A DNA stretch of 64,000 nt from Clitopilus passeckerianus (taxonomy: Eukaryota; Basidiomycota; Agaricomycetes; Agaricales; Entolomataceae). The translations under genes and the position numbers were made by a program. Every line of letters starts with the position of its first letter. Position 1 is the stretch's first letter. Below, one piece after another: positions 23,771 to 36,302 of this stretch. The notes under the pieces are model-generated. The model saw nothing but the letters and a program-made list of their open reading frames with translations. It ran no database searches and had not been told where the DNA came from. The stretch covers positions 62,001 to 126,000 of the forward strand of contig CALYLX010000136.1 in NCBI GenBank assembly GCA_944990035.1, written 5' to 3'.

Positions 23771-25414
23771 TTACTCCTGTGAAATTGAGACGCCCTCGTT
23801 TTCCTCTCCAATGGCAATCCTCAGCCCAGCCCAGATGCAATCAATCAATGCAGCGCCGTTTGAGCAGGCGAATACTAGTGTAGAGGCGTAGAAGAAATTC
23901 GCATTCCCAGTTCCTTGGTCAAGCCAGAGAGCATTGAAGAGTGGCATTAAGAGGAAGCATGGAGGTGAAGTAGGAAGGTGACGATCGGATGGCGGAGGTC
24001 TGATTTGGACAAAGCTTCAGGATATTCCAATGATATGGAAAGAAGTGATTATACGCACATGGGAATGTTTCTGGGAAGACGGCAAGCATGCTGAGGAATA
24101 AGCCGGGATCAGCGAGAGAGGGATAGGACTTGAAGGTGCCCAGAACCCCGAGAAGCAGAAATGCTGCATATAGCGGATCATGCCTAAATTTGAATTAGTT
24201 TGATATTCCTGAAGACATATACAAACGACATTGAGACGTACTGGAACTTGATGCAGATAGGTGCAATATAAATCAGGAGATGTACCTATCGGAGATTCGC
24301 CAGTTAGCCTACATATCGAGCACACAGAAAGAAAAACATACCGAGAAAGCCATCAAGAAAAATGGCCTGAAATGGTCAAACATCTCGGTGAAAAAGTACC
24401 ACCAGAGGCCAGTATTTGGCGTCAAGTCTGGCAGAGTCAGGCTTGCTCCCCATGTTTGTGCAACCCAGCCCCATCTTCCTGCCACTGCGGTTGAAAGCAA
24501 GCTAAGGGCAAGGAAGTACAGTAGAAACTCCGCTAGAAGAGGCAGAATCCTTTGAGTTTGGGGTTTAAGCTCCTTGAATGGTCGTGGCGAGGCCAAACGG
24601 GATGTTGGGTGGGTAATGAGGAGCAGAAGAAGCGGCGCTAGGACCAAGACCGACGAGAGGGACAGATGTATCAGTATGGATAACGAAAGCAGAGCTGCAG
24701 ATGCTTTGCCTGGAATCAATGATGAGTGAAGGCCAAGTGTTTGGCAAGGGATTAACATACCTTGGCTCGCAAACATGAAAGCCAGCAACATGAACATGTT
24801 CTCGAACGAGGAAGTCGACCTTGCAAGGGTCGGAAGGAGGATATATGGGTTGAATAGGTACCTGTATTGCACGCCCCCAGTCAAGTCAACAGAGTTCGGG
24901 AGCGATGGGACTAACAATGCTGCCACCAGGGTATCTCTGCTGCTAATTCGCAACCTCTGACGTGCTCTCCATATATTAACCATTGACCATGCCCCTACTG
25001 CGTCTGCTAGCGTCCATAATATCGATGAAGAGATGCCGGTGGGTGAGAGGATCGTCGTGAATAATGATAGGTATAATGGTGACTATGGGTATCCAATGAG
25101 TTACTCCATATCAGAAGGACCGTGTAGCCTGTTCAAAACACACCTGTCGAAAGGTCCCTCCAGAGTATGGATCTATTCCAGACTCAAAAAGGTAAATTCC
25201 TTCGCGTACTACTCACACCTACAGGTCAATTCGTGGAGTTCAGGGCGGATGACAAAAACGCACAATTTGGGTACGAGGACAATGCTGAGGAGAGCTGGTG
25301 GTCATGCTTGATTAATTCTGGTAGCTGTGACAGGGATACTAGCAGCCTAGCAGCGACAAGTGTAGGCAATGCGAGGGTATATGGCACTGCAGGTGACCGT
25401 TTTGGAGAGGACAT
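23771..25414 (-). CDS. GAB1: GPI transamidase subunit PIG-U/Gab1
   Basis: Multi-pass ER membrane subunit of the complex that attaches GPI anchors to proteins. The start at 25414 reads MSSPKRSPAVPYTLALPTL; then GIYLFESGIDPYSGGTFRQ, LYLFNPYILLPTLARSTSSF, the conserved FENMF/MLLAF region, a long stretch of hydrophobic helices, FTEMFDHFRPFFLMAFS (the family signature EMFDHF..FF), HDPLYAAFLLLGVLGTFKSY and a final NANFFYASTLVFACSNGAAL. Introns are 54-61 bases. One C is missing near 23951-23955 (HAS/LMPLF junction); coding resumes and ends at 23771-23773. Converges on the cysteine synthase gene with only 100 bases between stops. Confidence 0.9.
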
Positions 25415-25528
25415 TAGTCGGGCGCCTCATTCTCTAAGCGACGATCACTCATTGAAGGCAACAGACAACTGCATTGCAGCCAGCAAGCTATTTCGCTGGT
25501 TATATATCATAGAAAAGTACAAACGTAT

Positions 25529-27124
25529 TTAGAAATATGACCCTGCGCCTGCATAGTCTCCTCCAGAAGGAGTTGGGCTCTTGGCTGCCTGAGGGTCCTG
25601 CGTTTGCTCCCCCGTTTCAGCAGAAATTCTTAATCCATCCAGCTCTGCTTCAAGTTGCGCAGCCGAGCTGGGCTCGAAGGCGGCAGGATGCGGTGTGTAG
25701 GGCTTTTCAGCAACTGCTGACATCCCTGCAGGAATCTTTGATTGTAACTCTCCTTGAGTTGAAACGGGTTGGAAGTGTACCTGGCAAATGAAGGTGGTCA
25801 GGTCAAGGATGGGTAACGAAGACGGATAGAGCACGAACCGAGTCATTGGTTTTCTTGTAATATTTGTAGAAAACCTTGACGCTCTCAAGTTCATCAGAAA
25901 CACGCTGCTTCAAACGGTCCTTCATTTCTTTCTGGTCTCCTTTGCTCAGGCTTACGCCTTTAACGCTGTCTTTGAGGCTCTCTAGATCCTTCTTTGCCCA
26001 GGCTAAGAAGCCCACAGCATCGCCACTGCGATCTTTTCCACCCTTTTCTCCAGCATCCACACCTAGCCACTTCCTCGATAGTGCCGTATGGAAGGCCAGT
26101 TCGTCTGTAAGATATCGACGCAATTCAGGTGCAACTTCTTTCGCTCCTGTCGCCTTGACGAGGGATAGTGCAGAGTTGTACAGAGATGCACATTCTAGAT
26201 GTAATTTGGCAATAAAAGCTGGAGGTGGATGGGACTTAGGCAATGGAGGCCCGGGTGCAATATTGTTGTCGTATGCAGCCTTCGAGAGTAGGGAGCGAAT
26301 AGCAAGATTTGTCCCATCTGCAAGTGCCATCCTAAAGAATTTGGGAGGTTTTAATTAGCAACCTTCTCCGGACAGAGAGGTTTGCATACTTGGCAAGAGC
26401 ACCAATCACCTCCCTACTCAGCTCTGGAGGTTTCTCGAACCCAGCTGTCCCTCCTCTCATATCTGTATCCCAATCTGGGAGTACGGTCCTGCTAATGTAG
26501 GTGAATACACCACTTGCTCTTCTCAAGAAATCCAGGGCGACGTTCAATTGAGCATCTTTAGCCCTGCGATCGTCATCTCTAATGGTGCGATCATGTTCAT
26601 AGCGTCCCAGTGAGAGAACAGTGGCCCGCCCAAGGTTAGCCAAAGCGAATGCATAGGTGAGCAGGGAGAATGCAAGATCGGCGTGTAGACTTGGTAAGGA
26701 TATCCTTGGGGAGTTGCTGAACAGGTTGGCCGAGAGTGTCGTTCTCCAGCTGAAAGCTAGGCAACTCTGTCACTGACAGCTCTTATGCAGGAGTTAGACC
26801 ACATACATGGTTCCGACTTCAACCCAATCTCATCGTGTGCAGTGCAGGCCATGATGCCCCTCAGCTGAGGGATATATTCTTCTAGCAGCTTGGAAATATG
26901 TAAGTAAACATGACCAAGAAGTGACGAAGGTTTACCTTCATGAGCTGCAAGAAATCCTTCTGTGCATGCTCAGTTCGCTTGCTGTCCTTCAAGATAGCAC
27001 GGAGGTTGGCCCTAGCCTCTGTAGCGGCAGGTACATGGAGAAGATGTAGCCTGCTTGCAGTATGGTCAACACAAAAATCAGAGAAGGATATGGCGCCTGT
27101 TGTTGGTAGCTCGTAGAGATACAT
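25529..27124 (-). CDS. palC: pH-response regulator PalC (BRO1 domain)
   Basis: ESCRT-linked component of the Pal/Rim alkaline-pH pathway. Start ATG at 27124 (MYLYELPTTGAISFSDF). The BRO1 domain includes HAQKDFLQLMK, LLEEYIPQLRGI, FSWRTTLSANLF, LHADLAFSLLTYAFALANLG, a helical segment ending in DWDTDMRGG, LAKMALADGTNLAIRSLLSK, LHLECASLYNSALSLVK and VFYKYYKKTNDSVHFQPV. PalC differs from other BRO1 proteins by its short length and lack of a Pro-rich V-domain extension, as here; the tail is Pro/Ala/Gly-rich and ends GGDYAGAGSYF. Introns at 26889-26935 and elsewhere are canonical and all exons join in frame, so this gene is intact. Confidence 0.88.
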
Positions 27125-27212
27125 GTTAATGGAAGAGCTGGCTGCGATTGACGCCAAGCAAAGATCCCATGGTGATGATGAGTGGATGGTGAAAGACCAA
27201 ACAGGTAAAAAC

Positions 27213-27286
27213 TGATTCGACCCAGGCTCGAACTGAGGACCTTCTGTGTGTTAGACAGATGCGATAACCAACTACGCCATCGAACC
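27213..27286 (-). tRNA. tRNA-Val (AAC)
   Basis: A full cloverleaf is readable on the minus strand: acceptor GGTTCGA pairs with TCGAATC, D arm GCGTAGTTGGTTATCGC, anticodon stem TCTGT/ACAGA around loop CTAACAC (anticodon AAC), T arm CTCAG-TTCGAGC-CTGGG, discriminator A. No intron. It lies 88 bases upstream of the palC start codon. Confidence 0.92.
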
Positions 27287-27398
27287 TTGCAGTTACGGCA
27301 TCATCCGCCTCTGTTGGAGTCAAAGTATTTCTGCCATTAGTTCACTACTACCATAATACATACAACACTGATATTCCATAAATATGCATCACATTATC

Positions 27399-28918
27399 TT
27401 ACAATCTTGCCTGGCACTGTGTTGCTGCAAGCGACGTAGTCAGGAATCTGATGTCAACCCAATGGTTGACCCATTTTGTAGCATCCTCCAGGCTCATCTT
27501 CTTGAGATTCCGTAATGTTGGGCTGAACTGCATCGCCTTCGAATTAGAATAAATGGGTCGGGGAAAGTGTTCAACATCCTGCGCTCCAGCTTGTTCAATA
27601 GCATCGCTTGCAGCCGCCTGGGCCCGGTAAGCAGTCAGGAGTTTCAGAGCAGGCTAAACCAAGAAATACGTTAGAAAGTAGCTGTTGTGGTTAGAGAAGG
27701 CAAGACTCACATTTCTCTTCGAACAGGTGTAAGAAGCTGTATTCTCCAGATGCTTGACCCATTCTGGATAAGGAACTATGGGTAACTTCCCAACCCCAAC
27801 CTCTTTGGGAGCACTTCGTGGACAGCATCAATCATAATCTCCCACTTGAACGGACGGGGATGTCGGAAGTTAAGCACAGGTGGCAATTGGGATTTGCATA
27901 CGGCGATATCACGTATGCATTCGGCCGCGACATCCAAAGGGAGGAATGGTATTAGCTATTCGCAGGTCATTAGCTCGAGACGAGAATAGGACGAAGAACT
28001 ATACGCACCCCAGCAAGATTGGGCATCACACCCATCATGAGGCTAGCTTTTATCGTGACTGACACCCATTCTGCAGGAGACCAAGCGCCGTCCGCAAGAC
28101 GCCCACAAAGCTGAATTATTCTGAGCGATGTGGCGTTCAGCCCACTTCGGGCCACAATCTGCGGATAATCATTGTTAGAGCCGGGCGCGATGAATATTCA
28201 TGCGAAGCACTGGTCTAACCTGTTCTGCAACATGTTTGCTCTCGCCGTATCCCAGTCCGACGCCGTTGCTGAGGCTCTTCATTACTTCCTCCGGTACGGG
28301 AGCATTGTCTTCCGAAGACCAACTCTGGCAGGAAGAGAACGACGATATGAAGAGGAAACGGACTTTTGGCGGCGCAGAGAACGAGTGCACGAAGTCGATA
28401 AGGTGCTGGAGGCCGAGGAGGTGGGGCTCAAAGTAGGATAAGTCCAATGAAAGATTTATGGGCCATGCATTATGGATCAGAACGGTGACAGAATCACGAA
28501 GCTGTCGTTTTGACTTCACGTTAGTCACCTTAGATGAAGTGACATGGATACAACTCACTTCTTTCATAAGCTTCGTGCTAAGACCGAGACTTGGCAGCCT
28601 CAGGTCGCCTTCCATAAAAGCAAGTTTGTCGGAACATAGTATCGATGTATCCATGCCCTTCGACCTGAAGCGGGCTGCTATGCGATCGTGCATAGAGCCC
28701 TCTGAGGACGGACGATTGAACGCATAGACTTTTACCACATTGACGTCTTGCAGCAGCAAAGCAAGTACGTCAGAGCCCAGATTACCAGTGGCACCAGTCA
28801 GAAGAACTGTTGCTGGCTGATCTGAACATGTGAATTGTGTGAAAGGTGATCCATGTCGGCTGTACTTGTCAATCATTGCTTGCATGGGAGCAGTGTGTGA
28901 GTTGAGAAGGGAAGCCAT
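27399..28918 (-). CDS. freestanding thioester reductase (NAD-binding_4), copy A
   Basis: Reductase-domain protein of the kind found at the C-terminus of NRPS-like adenylate-forming reductases and aminoadipate reductase. Start MASLLNSHTAPM; Rossmann motif VLLTGATGNLGSD; AFNRPSSEG; SVTVLIHNAWPINLSLDLSY; catalytic Ser in FLFISSFSS and YxxxK in GYGESKHVAEQ; ATSLRIIQLCGRLADGAWSP, FLPLDVAAECI, HPRPFKWEIMI and AQDVEHFPRP near the end. Five introns match those of copy B. No adenylation or carrier domain precedes it. One G is missing near 27803 (PK-EVGVGKLPIV), after which the frame resumes to the stop at 27399. A TATA-like element (GATAAAAAGG) lies about 45 bases upstream of the start. Confidence 0.85.
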
Positions 28919-29664
28919 GGTGCAGTGCAGAGGAGTGTACAGTCGACCAGCAAGAAGCTGGCCTTTTTATCCAGCAGAAGTTTCAATTGAATGTCATTAC
29001 CAACATCGTAGGAACACAGGCAGCGTCAAAACACGGCCGGAGTAGATAACCGGCGAAGAGTCTAATGCAAAATAGGCAGCTCTTGTCATTTCAGGTTCGC
29101 CATATCTGGAGCATTGGGTAAGGGATGGAGTGAATGTATTCTCGCGGCTAGAGTGGTGGATTGCCTTTTACAGAAAACCGGTGCAATCATGGTCAAGCAA
29201 TCCTATTCAGCGGTTCTTCTTCAACCAGTCATGTGTGGACAAATAGATGGCCATTACACCCCTTCCCCGGGATGTTGTTAGGTGTCCTGCGGGAGGCTCT
29301 ACGTTGCTGTTGCAAAGCCAGGTAAATCCATAGAACGGGCAAGCGTTAACTCCGGTCGTAAAAATGCAGCCTAAAAGGGATGCGCAACATGTGTTTCGAC
29401 CCCGATCGGTATTCATAGGCTGGCAAGCGGTAATTCGGCCAGCAAGCCCTTGAATTGTTTTGAAGCACTCACCAAAATTCAAGTCATCTCAGGGTTCAAC
29501 GAAGCAAGATTTTCCCGAAGGCTAAGCTTGTCTGGCAATCGCCATTATGCTCTCCGACGTACTGGTATGTTGATAAAAATATCTTCGTCATTACGACTTC
29601 CTGCTATGTGAAGCTTGGACGTGAAGTCAACCTGCGACTGCTGGGCATTCGTCTATACACAATC
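28919..29664. other. intergenic between tandem reductases
   Basis: Contains the copy A promoter; a minus-strand frame at 29207-29482 has no recognisable relatives and is not called. Confidence 0.35.
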
Positions 29665-31184
29665 TTACAATTTACTGGGTTGAAAAGGCTCCGGCATCAA
29701 GAACTTCGTGCTAATCCAATATTCCACCCAACGCATCGCATCTGCTTGGCTAATTTCCTGGAGGTTCTTGAGAGTAGGGCTAAAAAGTTGCGCCTTCTCG
29801 ATAGAACCAGTCGGGCGAGGGAAGTGTTCAATGTCTTGGAGTCCGGCGGCTTTGATAGCGGCGCTATCTGCACCGTAGGCACGAACCAGGAATAGAAGTT
29901 TGAGGGCGACCTGTAAACCGACGGTTGGGTTTTACCGGTGGACGTGCTCAGCTTCGAACTCACCTTCGTCGCCGGTGTAGGTTTGTTTGCACTTCGCTCC
30001 AATAAAGTGGCCCACTGGCTCATAGATACCACTGGAAGAGGTGCGGTTCCTCGAATCCCAGATACGACGGTATTAAGGGTGTCAACAAGCAAGTTCCATT
30101 TGAAAGGTCGTGGATGCCGCATATTGACGACACAAGGTAGTCTCCCCCTGTAAAAGGCGACGTCGGTAATGCACTTTGCAGCGGCATCCAGTGGGAGGAA
30201 GGCAAGGACCTTGGTGTGCATTCAATTAGAAAGCGAATAATGTATTTTTTGGATGGCTTACCCCATGAGCAGACGGAAATGCATTCAAGGAAAGGCTGGC
30301 ATTCATTAGAACAGGAATCCATTCTGAGCGGCTCCAAGCACCATCTGCTACTCTCCCGCAGAGCTGTGTTACTCTCAAGGCTGTGGCGTCGAGTCCACTG
30401 TTGGCGATTATCTAGCACGAAAGGCAATCAGGAGACGCTCCGTGATCAAGCGAGAAGGAAGCTGCTCACACGTTCAGCTATGAACTTGCTTTTGCTGTAA
30501 CCCACTTGTAATCGAGCGCCCGCTTCGAGCGGAAGAGACTCCTCTGGAATTGGCACGCCAAACTCCTCAGTGTAGCCAGAAGCCGACGAAAATGACGACA
30601 CAAAGACCAGTCGCATCTCAGCGGCTCGGGAACTACACCGCATCAAATTTAGCAGGTTATGCAAACCTTGCAGATTGGGTTCGAAGTAGGTGACGTCGTA
30701 TGAAAGGTTGATTGGCCATGCATTATGAATGATCACGGTAACATTAGATTGAAGCTTGTGGAAAATCGTTGAGATGTTACTTCCCTCCGAAATCTAACAT
30801 CACTACACCACATACCTCAGCGAATAGCTGCTCCCCTAATCCGAGGGTTGTCTCAGAGGTATCGCCCTCGAGAAACACTACTCGGCCGGAAGCCAGACTC
30901 TCCGGATCCAATCTTTTGGACTTGAAACGGTCCACTATCCTCTCTTGCGCAGTATTTCCAGTTTTCGCAGCACGATTGAGGGCATAAATCTTCGTGACCT
31001 GCTGTTGTGCTAGCAGTGCGGCAAGAAGGTCAGAGCCCAGATTACCGGTCGCGCCAGTCAGCAGAACGACCGAAGGAGAGCATGAGGTAGCTGATATGTG
31101 TCCTACTTGGTTGTGCGGAATTGGCTCCACGCCATATTTTTTGATGTATGAAGCCAGTAAGGCAATTTCAGCTTGATTGTCCAT
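29665..31184 (-). CDS. freestanding thioester reductase (NAD-binding_4), copy B
   Basis: Paralogue of copy A, same orientation, same genomic length and the same intron plan, but fully intact. Start MDNQAEIALLASYIKKYG; VVLLTGATGNLGSDLLAALL (NADPH fold), YALNRAAKTGN, TVIIHNAWPINLSYDVTYF, VFVSSFSSASG (catalytic Ser region), GYSKSKFIAER (YxxxK), ATALRVTQLCGRVADGAWSR, FLPLDAAAKCITDV, MRHPRPFKWNLLVDTL and GLQDIEHFPRP, ending WISTKFLMPEPFQPSKL. As in copy A there is no A or T domain upstream, so it must act on a carrier-bound or CoA-bound acyl group supplied in trans, or on a free substrate. Roughly half of positions match copy A. Confidence 0.88.
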
Positions 31185-31461
31185 TGCAGAAGGAATTTTT
31201 GAACAACACAGGGGTGGGAGTTGAGAATATACATTCCAGTAACGTGAAATACTTATGGTTGAGAGGAATGACAGGAAGAACTGAAAGCTATGGCTGCCGG
31301 CTCGCTTGCCAGATTATCGGGGCCCAAAGGGCCAGAAGCAGGGCTCAAGCACGCCTCGTTGCTCGGTGCTACCGAATAGTCTGAACACGGGGATAGTGAT
31401 AAGTGATGAATCCATGAGTTATAGAATGCATGATGATTACAAGTAACAATACATTAAATCT

Positions 31462-34400
31462 CTAAATTTCCCCAGCTTTCCGCATTCGAGCCCTCTCTAA
31501 TGGGGTGAGCCCATCACCTATGATAGCTGAGGAAACATTAGCTTCATGCCGCGCTGACTCATGGAAGGACGCACAAGACGTTGAACGGTTTAAAGAGGTA
31601 TCTGCGTCTCCATTATAATCCCTGTCCGCGTCGGAGGACCCGACATCATCCTCAAAAGCACGCGAAATGAATTTGGGCAGCATGGAGCGTCGACGCTGCG
31701 TGGATCATGAGTGATTTGAAATTTCTTGGAGAAATATCGATCACCTTGTTTATACCGGCAACATTCATCCCTTCAACGTCAACCAGGAAAGCGGTTTCGT
31801 CAACCTTTTTCCTTTGCTCTATGCATTCAACTACCCATGCTATGCCCACAACAAGAGGCTTGGGATCACGCAGAAGTCTTTGACGTTTAATTAGCGTAGA
31901 ATAAGACAGCAGAGGCCAATTTACCGATAGCGATTTAAAGTGCTCATGAGCCCATTCTTGAAGACGATATGGGTACATGTCTGGCCAACACGAGTAAGTA
32001 TCTGCAGAGACGGAGATCAGTTCTCCACAGGACAACAAACTCGCACCCTCACGTACTCGTGCTCCAACGCTCTCCAGCATCTCGACGAATAGAGATCCAG
32101 CGTCGTCTCCATCATCAGTTCGTACGTCCACAAAGATAATACAGTCTTTGAGGATCTTGAGTGATTCCGGCACAGCTGCAGAATCTTGGACTTTCTTGCT
32201 TGAAGAGGCCTTCGGCGGAGGCGAGACCTTCCTCTCAGAAGGTTTGTTTGCACTCCGAAGGTTCCGGGTGGAAGTCCTTCTAACAGGACTGTTTGACGTA
32301 GCACTACCTGCGTCGCTCGAAGGTGTAGCTTGCGACTCAGAGTCCACTTTAGCCTTCCCTTTGCCTGGTGGGTACCCGGTGGTCCCATGTTCCCTAATGT
32401 CGTGCATGGTTTCGTCGCTGGTATCTCGTGCAAAGACTGCGAAAGGGCCTGGGAAACCATCGAAACCCTTCTGGAGGCATTCTGGAGTCGTTTCTTCTTC
32501 CTATCTGCTTCTGACCCCTCCTGCGTTTCTCCATCTTCAAGACCACCTTCGTTGGTGGCCGATGTTCTGCTGCCAGGCGCGGTTGGGGTAAGTTCCTCTA
32601 AGGTCAGGCCCATGTCGACATCCATGGCATGGCGTCCGCCTTTACAGGACTACCAATGACCATAGGCAAGCTCGTCTTTTTGCTGGCCTTCTGGGTAAGT
32701 CTAGCTCGAGACACACCTGCAAATGGACCACCCGTGATGCCAAACTTCGCCAATCCGGTCTTAGTGGTAGTTCCTGAAGTTTTGAGGGTGCCTGTACCGC
32801 GCATTACAGCGCCTTTGGTACCAAACACCTTGTTCGTTCCGGATGGACCTGCGGCAGCGTTGGCTCGAACAACGCCGGCAGTTGAATGAGGCTTGGTAGA
32901 AAACCGGGAGGTTGAAGAGAACTGCCTTCCTGCCTGTCCGGTGGCTGAGCTCGTACTGGCGCCTGTCTTGGGGTCCTCATCGTCGTCGTCCCTGTTGAAT
33001 CCGAGGCTAGTATTTGGCCTCGCTGGGGCTGGCATTTGGAGCTTCTCCAGTGCATTTTCCAACGTCGATAATGAGGAAGGCGGGCCAGCCATACCCGTAA
33101 TTGTATGCAACAAACCTGAAGAAGACGATATTAGTTTTATGCCACATTCCACCGAAGTCAGTGAAAATGTCGACTCACCGGTCGGCCGTGAGGTATGCAT
33201 GGATGCAGACCTGACCAACTTGGTAGGCGAGCTAGCAGGTTTGGATACTGGGCCAAACGGAGCCTGTTTGTTGGACGCAGAGAATGTAGGGCGCGCATAG
33301 GAACTCGCCCCTGGCTTTCTTATTGACGATGTTGCTTTGACTGGAGAGGCTGGAGCAGACTTTGGCTCAGATGGAGTATCTGACAAACTTGAGGTCGTGA
33401 GGTCCGTATCAGGCATAGACGAAAGCCGTGAACCCTCGTCAGTGCCGTCTGCTATAGTTAATTGCGCTGCGAACGATTTCTGTTTCCGAGGCGTTTTGGG
33501 CACTACTGCCTGTGAACCTGCGACTGAGCTTGTTGACCCATTCGCACTCTTCTTCAAGGATACACTTCTCGTTACCCGTACTGGCCTGGTGACTGCAGGC
33601 GCTGGTGCCCTTCCCGTTATCGACGTCTTTGCCTTTGATTTGGGTAAGGAGGGCTTCGCTTTTGAAGGATTGGGTTTCGGAGGGGCTATTGGCTCCTTTG
33701 GCTCGTCGATAGCCATAGCTTCCTCTTTCTCTTCAATCCTTGCAGAGACATCCGGGATCGAGTGTACTTCAGCTAACGTGGGATCCGTAGATTTCGGCGA
33801 GGATGCGACGTCCATCGGTTCGTCTTGGCTTGAAGGAATAACCTCCGTATCATCAGGGAGGGCCTGCGGTGATCCAACTTCCATCGGTTCTTCTTGGCTC
33901 GATGGGATCACCTCCAAATCATCTCCAAAGAGATCCTCGGTTTTACCCATTGGCATATCATGAGGTAGAGATTCCTCTGCTACAATTGGCCTATGCTCCA
34001 ATTCTTCTCGTATGTTCGTCGGCTCTGGGACTGAGGCTTCCTGAACCGGATTTGGGGTTTTAAGAAGGTCTAAATTGCTAGACTGCGCCAGCTCCTCTGT
34101 TGGTCGGATGGTCGGCTCTGAAACGTGCGCCTCCTTGGTCGATTTTGTCACAGGGCCGAATGGGAGTTCGATCTCATCCTTTTCGTCCGGTTCGGAGTGA
34201 GGCACCGTCGGTGACGGCGGCCGTGGAACTGTCTCTCCAGCTTCCAACTCTCGTTCGTGTTCGATCGATTCTTGATCAGGCTTAGAATCTACGCCTGATG
34301 CATGGTCTTGAGCTCTCTCCTTCCCCTTAACGTCCGGAACAGATGCGTCTCTTGGTTGAATATCCGTGAGGTCGACCAGGGTTGAGGTCTCCGATACTGC

Positions 34401-36191
34401 AATTGGTAGAGGTGCATTGCTTGCGTCCGCCATGTTAGCGTTATTGCCTGCCGGGCCTTCGGTGACTATAGGTCGTGGCACCGGAACAGGTCTAGTCTTT
34501 GGCTTGATGACCGAGCGGGCCTTCATTTTCTTGATAATAGACTTGGGCTCGGAGGGTGCATCCTTGGCCTTTTCCTTGCCTTTAGTGCTGAATGAAGGCG
34601 GAGGTATCATCTTGGATGAACCAGCAAGCGCATTGTTCCGATCTGTACCTCCTGAAACAGTTGTTGTACGTCGGTGTCGAGGAAATGAGGGGAAGGCGCG
34701 ATGTAGGCACGGTCGTCTGCTTCTGCTTATATTTGACGCTGGTTTCAAGTTTCGTCCTCTTGCGGGCAGCGTCCATAAGAAAAATGTTGGCATCGCGTTT
34801 CCCCGTCGCTAGCGTGATTGGCTTTGTAGAGAGGCCTGGAGGTACAATTTCCTTCCTTTTCGAGAAAGGGAGGGTGGGGGTCCCATAGGCGACTTCTCGT
34901 GCTCCCGCAAAGAAGTGCGACCAACCTCAGATTTGCCGGTGGAAGGGCCCGAGCTCCCCGATGAATCCTTGCTTGTATCCTTCTCCGAAAGGCGAGGGGG
35001 GTTCGGGCTGGAAGATTCTGATATCATTCCCAGTCTGGAAGGTTTTGGCTTGAACCCAGCCTTCTGAATGAATGGCATCACTATAGTGAGTTAAAAGCAA
35101 TACGCTCAATAACATGAGCCTACCTTAGGAAGAAACGGGGTTTCTGGTACGGGAGTAAGCGGTGAATCGGAGTATATTGGATCCAGCCATGTATTTGCTG
35201 GTGTGGTGGGCGGGTTCATGGTACCTGAGGCGGAAACATGTGGAGCGTCAGCAGAACATGTCTCGTCTGGAACACGGGATGAAGGTGCTCTGGGTGTTGA
35301 TAGATTGAGCTCCTGGTTAATGGAGCTTCTCTTTGGGGTCTGTTCGATGGGCAGGTGCGGTGGTAGTTGCATGCTCCCCATCCACATGCATAGGCGAAGT
35401 TGTATCGCCGGCTGGCAAGTTATCTGTTATCCGGACATTGGGTGTGACTGGTTCTATGTTGATCTGTAAGGGTGCTGATTTCGACGGCGAACGAGGGCGT
35501 AGGGGGGTGGATGGTGGTCTTCGCAAATCAATGAAGGGGGAGGCTGTGAAGACAGGCACGGAACGAGCTCGTTTTGCAGAAGAGGATTCAGAGAGTACCG
35601 AGAGAGGAATCGAAGCGTTCTGCATGATTTGAGGTGAACCTGTTAGCGACCTCAACGAACTCTCTGGAACTGAAAGGCTGCGAACATGCTTCATGCTGGA
35701 CCTCTTGTTATTGTTGTCCTCGGCAATTATGGGGCCGTTCAGTAACTCCAGCTTCGGCCTTTTGCTTTCCCTATTCCTACTTGGACTCAGCAGGGAAAGG
35801 TCTGCACCATTCGTCGGTGGTGGTGATGCTGAACGTTTGATCCTACGCGGGGGTGTGGCTGGGCGTTGTGGTGATAATAGCAGTTCATCCTCCTCCTCCT
35901 CCTCAGCTTCGCTACTAGGTCCCGTACGTGTCTCCCTAGGCGATAAAGGTCCCAGAAGCCCATTCCTTCTCAACGCAGACTTCGCATCTTTCAAGGGTGA
36001 TCGTTCGGAAATTCCATGCAGGAGCGCGTTTGGTAGTGTGAGTTGTGATCGTGTTCGTTGATTTCCGAATATTGGGTTTGGCATCGAGTAGCATAAGAGC
36101 TGGTCGTACTGCTCGGCGTTCTATGTATCCCAAAGACGGTAGGCGGCGAGCTGTGGGAGTTAGGCTGAACGTTGACCAAGTCGAAACACAA
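31462..36191 (-). CDS. large BRCT-domain nuclear scaffold protein
   Basis: A long, mostly disordered Ser/Pro/Lys/Glu-rich protein with a C-terminal BRCT module: LKILKDCIIFVDVRTDDGDD, SLFVEMLESVGARI, GQTCTHIVFKNGLMSTLNRY, RLLRDPKPLVVGIAWVVECI, ending in PLERARMRKAGEI. The BRCT pattern (THIVFKNG, then W in the last helix) and length suggest a DNA-damage or mitotic adaptor. Repeated short motifs EVIPSSQ(E/D)EPM occur in the disordered part. Introns in the 3' half are canonical (for example 49-58 bases around the BRCT domain). The frame breaks several times: near 36080, around 35350, near 34880, near 34700, near 32655 and near 32450, mostly by one base. The 5' end is uncertain; the first ATG (36302-36304) overlaps the start codon of the divergent kinase gene, so the true start is probably downstream. 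Confidence 0.7.
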
Positions 36192-36302
36192 CGGCCACCA
36201 GGACCTTCGGTTTCAGAGTCGCGTATCCCGTGACCGAAAATGTCACGCGTACTACCAATTTCAGCGAGGCCGTTCGGATGACCTTCAGCAGCTACAACGA
36301 CC

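Noticed and set aside
27399..31184. Full NRPS-like A-T-R synthetases
   Set aside because: No adenylation or phosphopantetheine carrier motifs upstream of either reductase; only the reductase domain is present.
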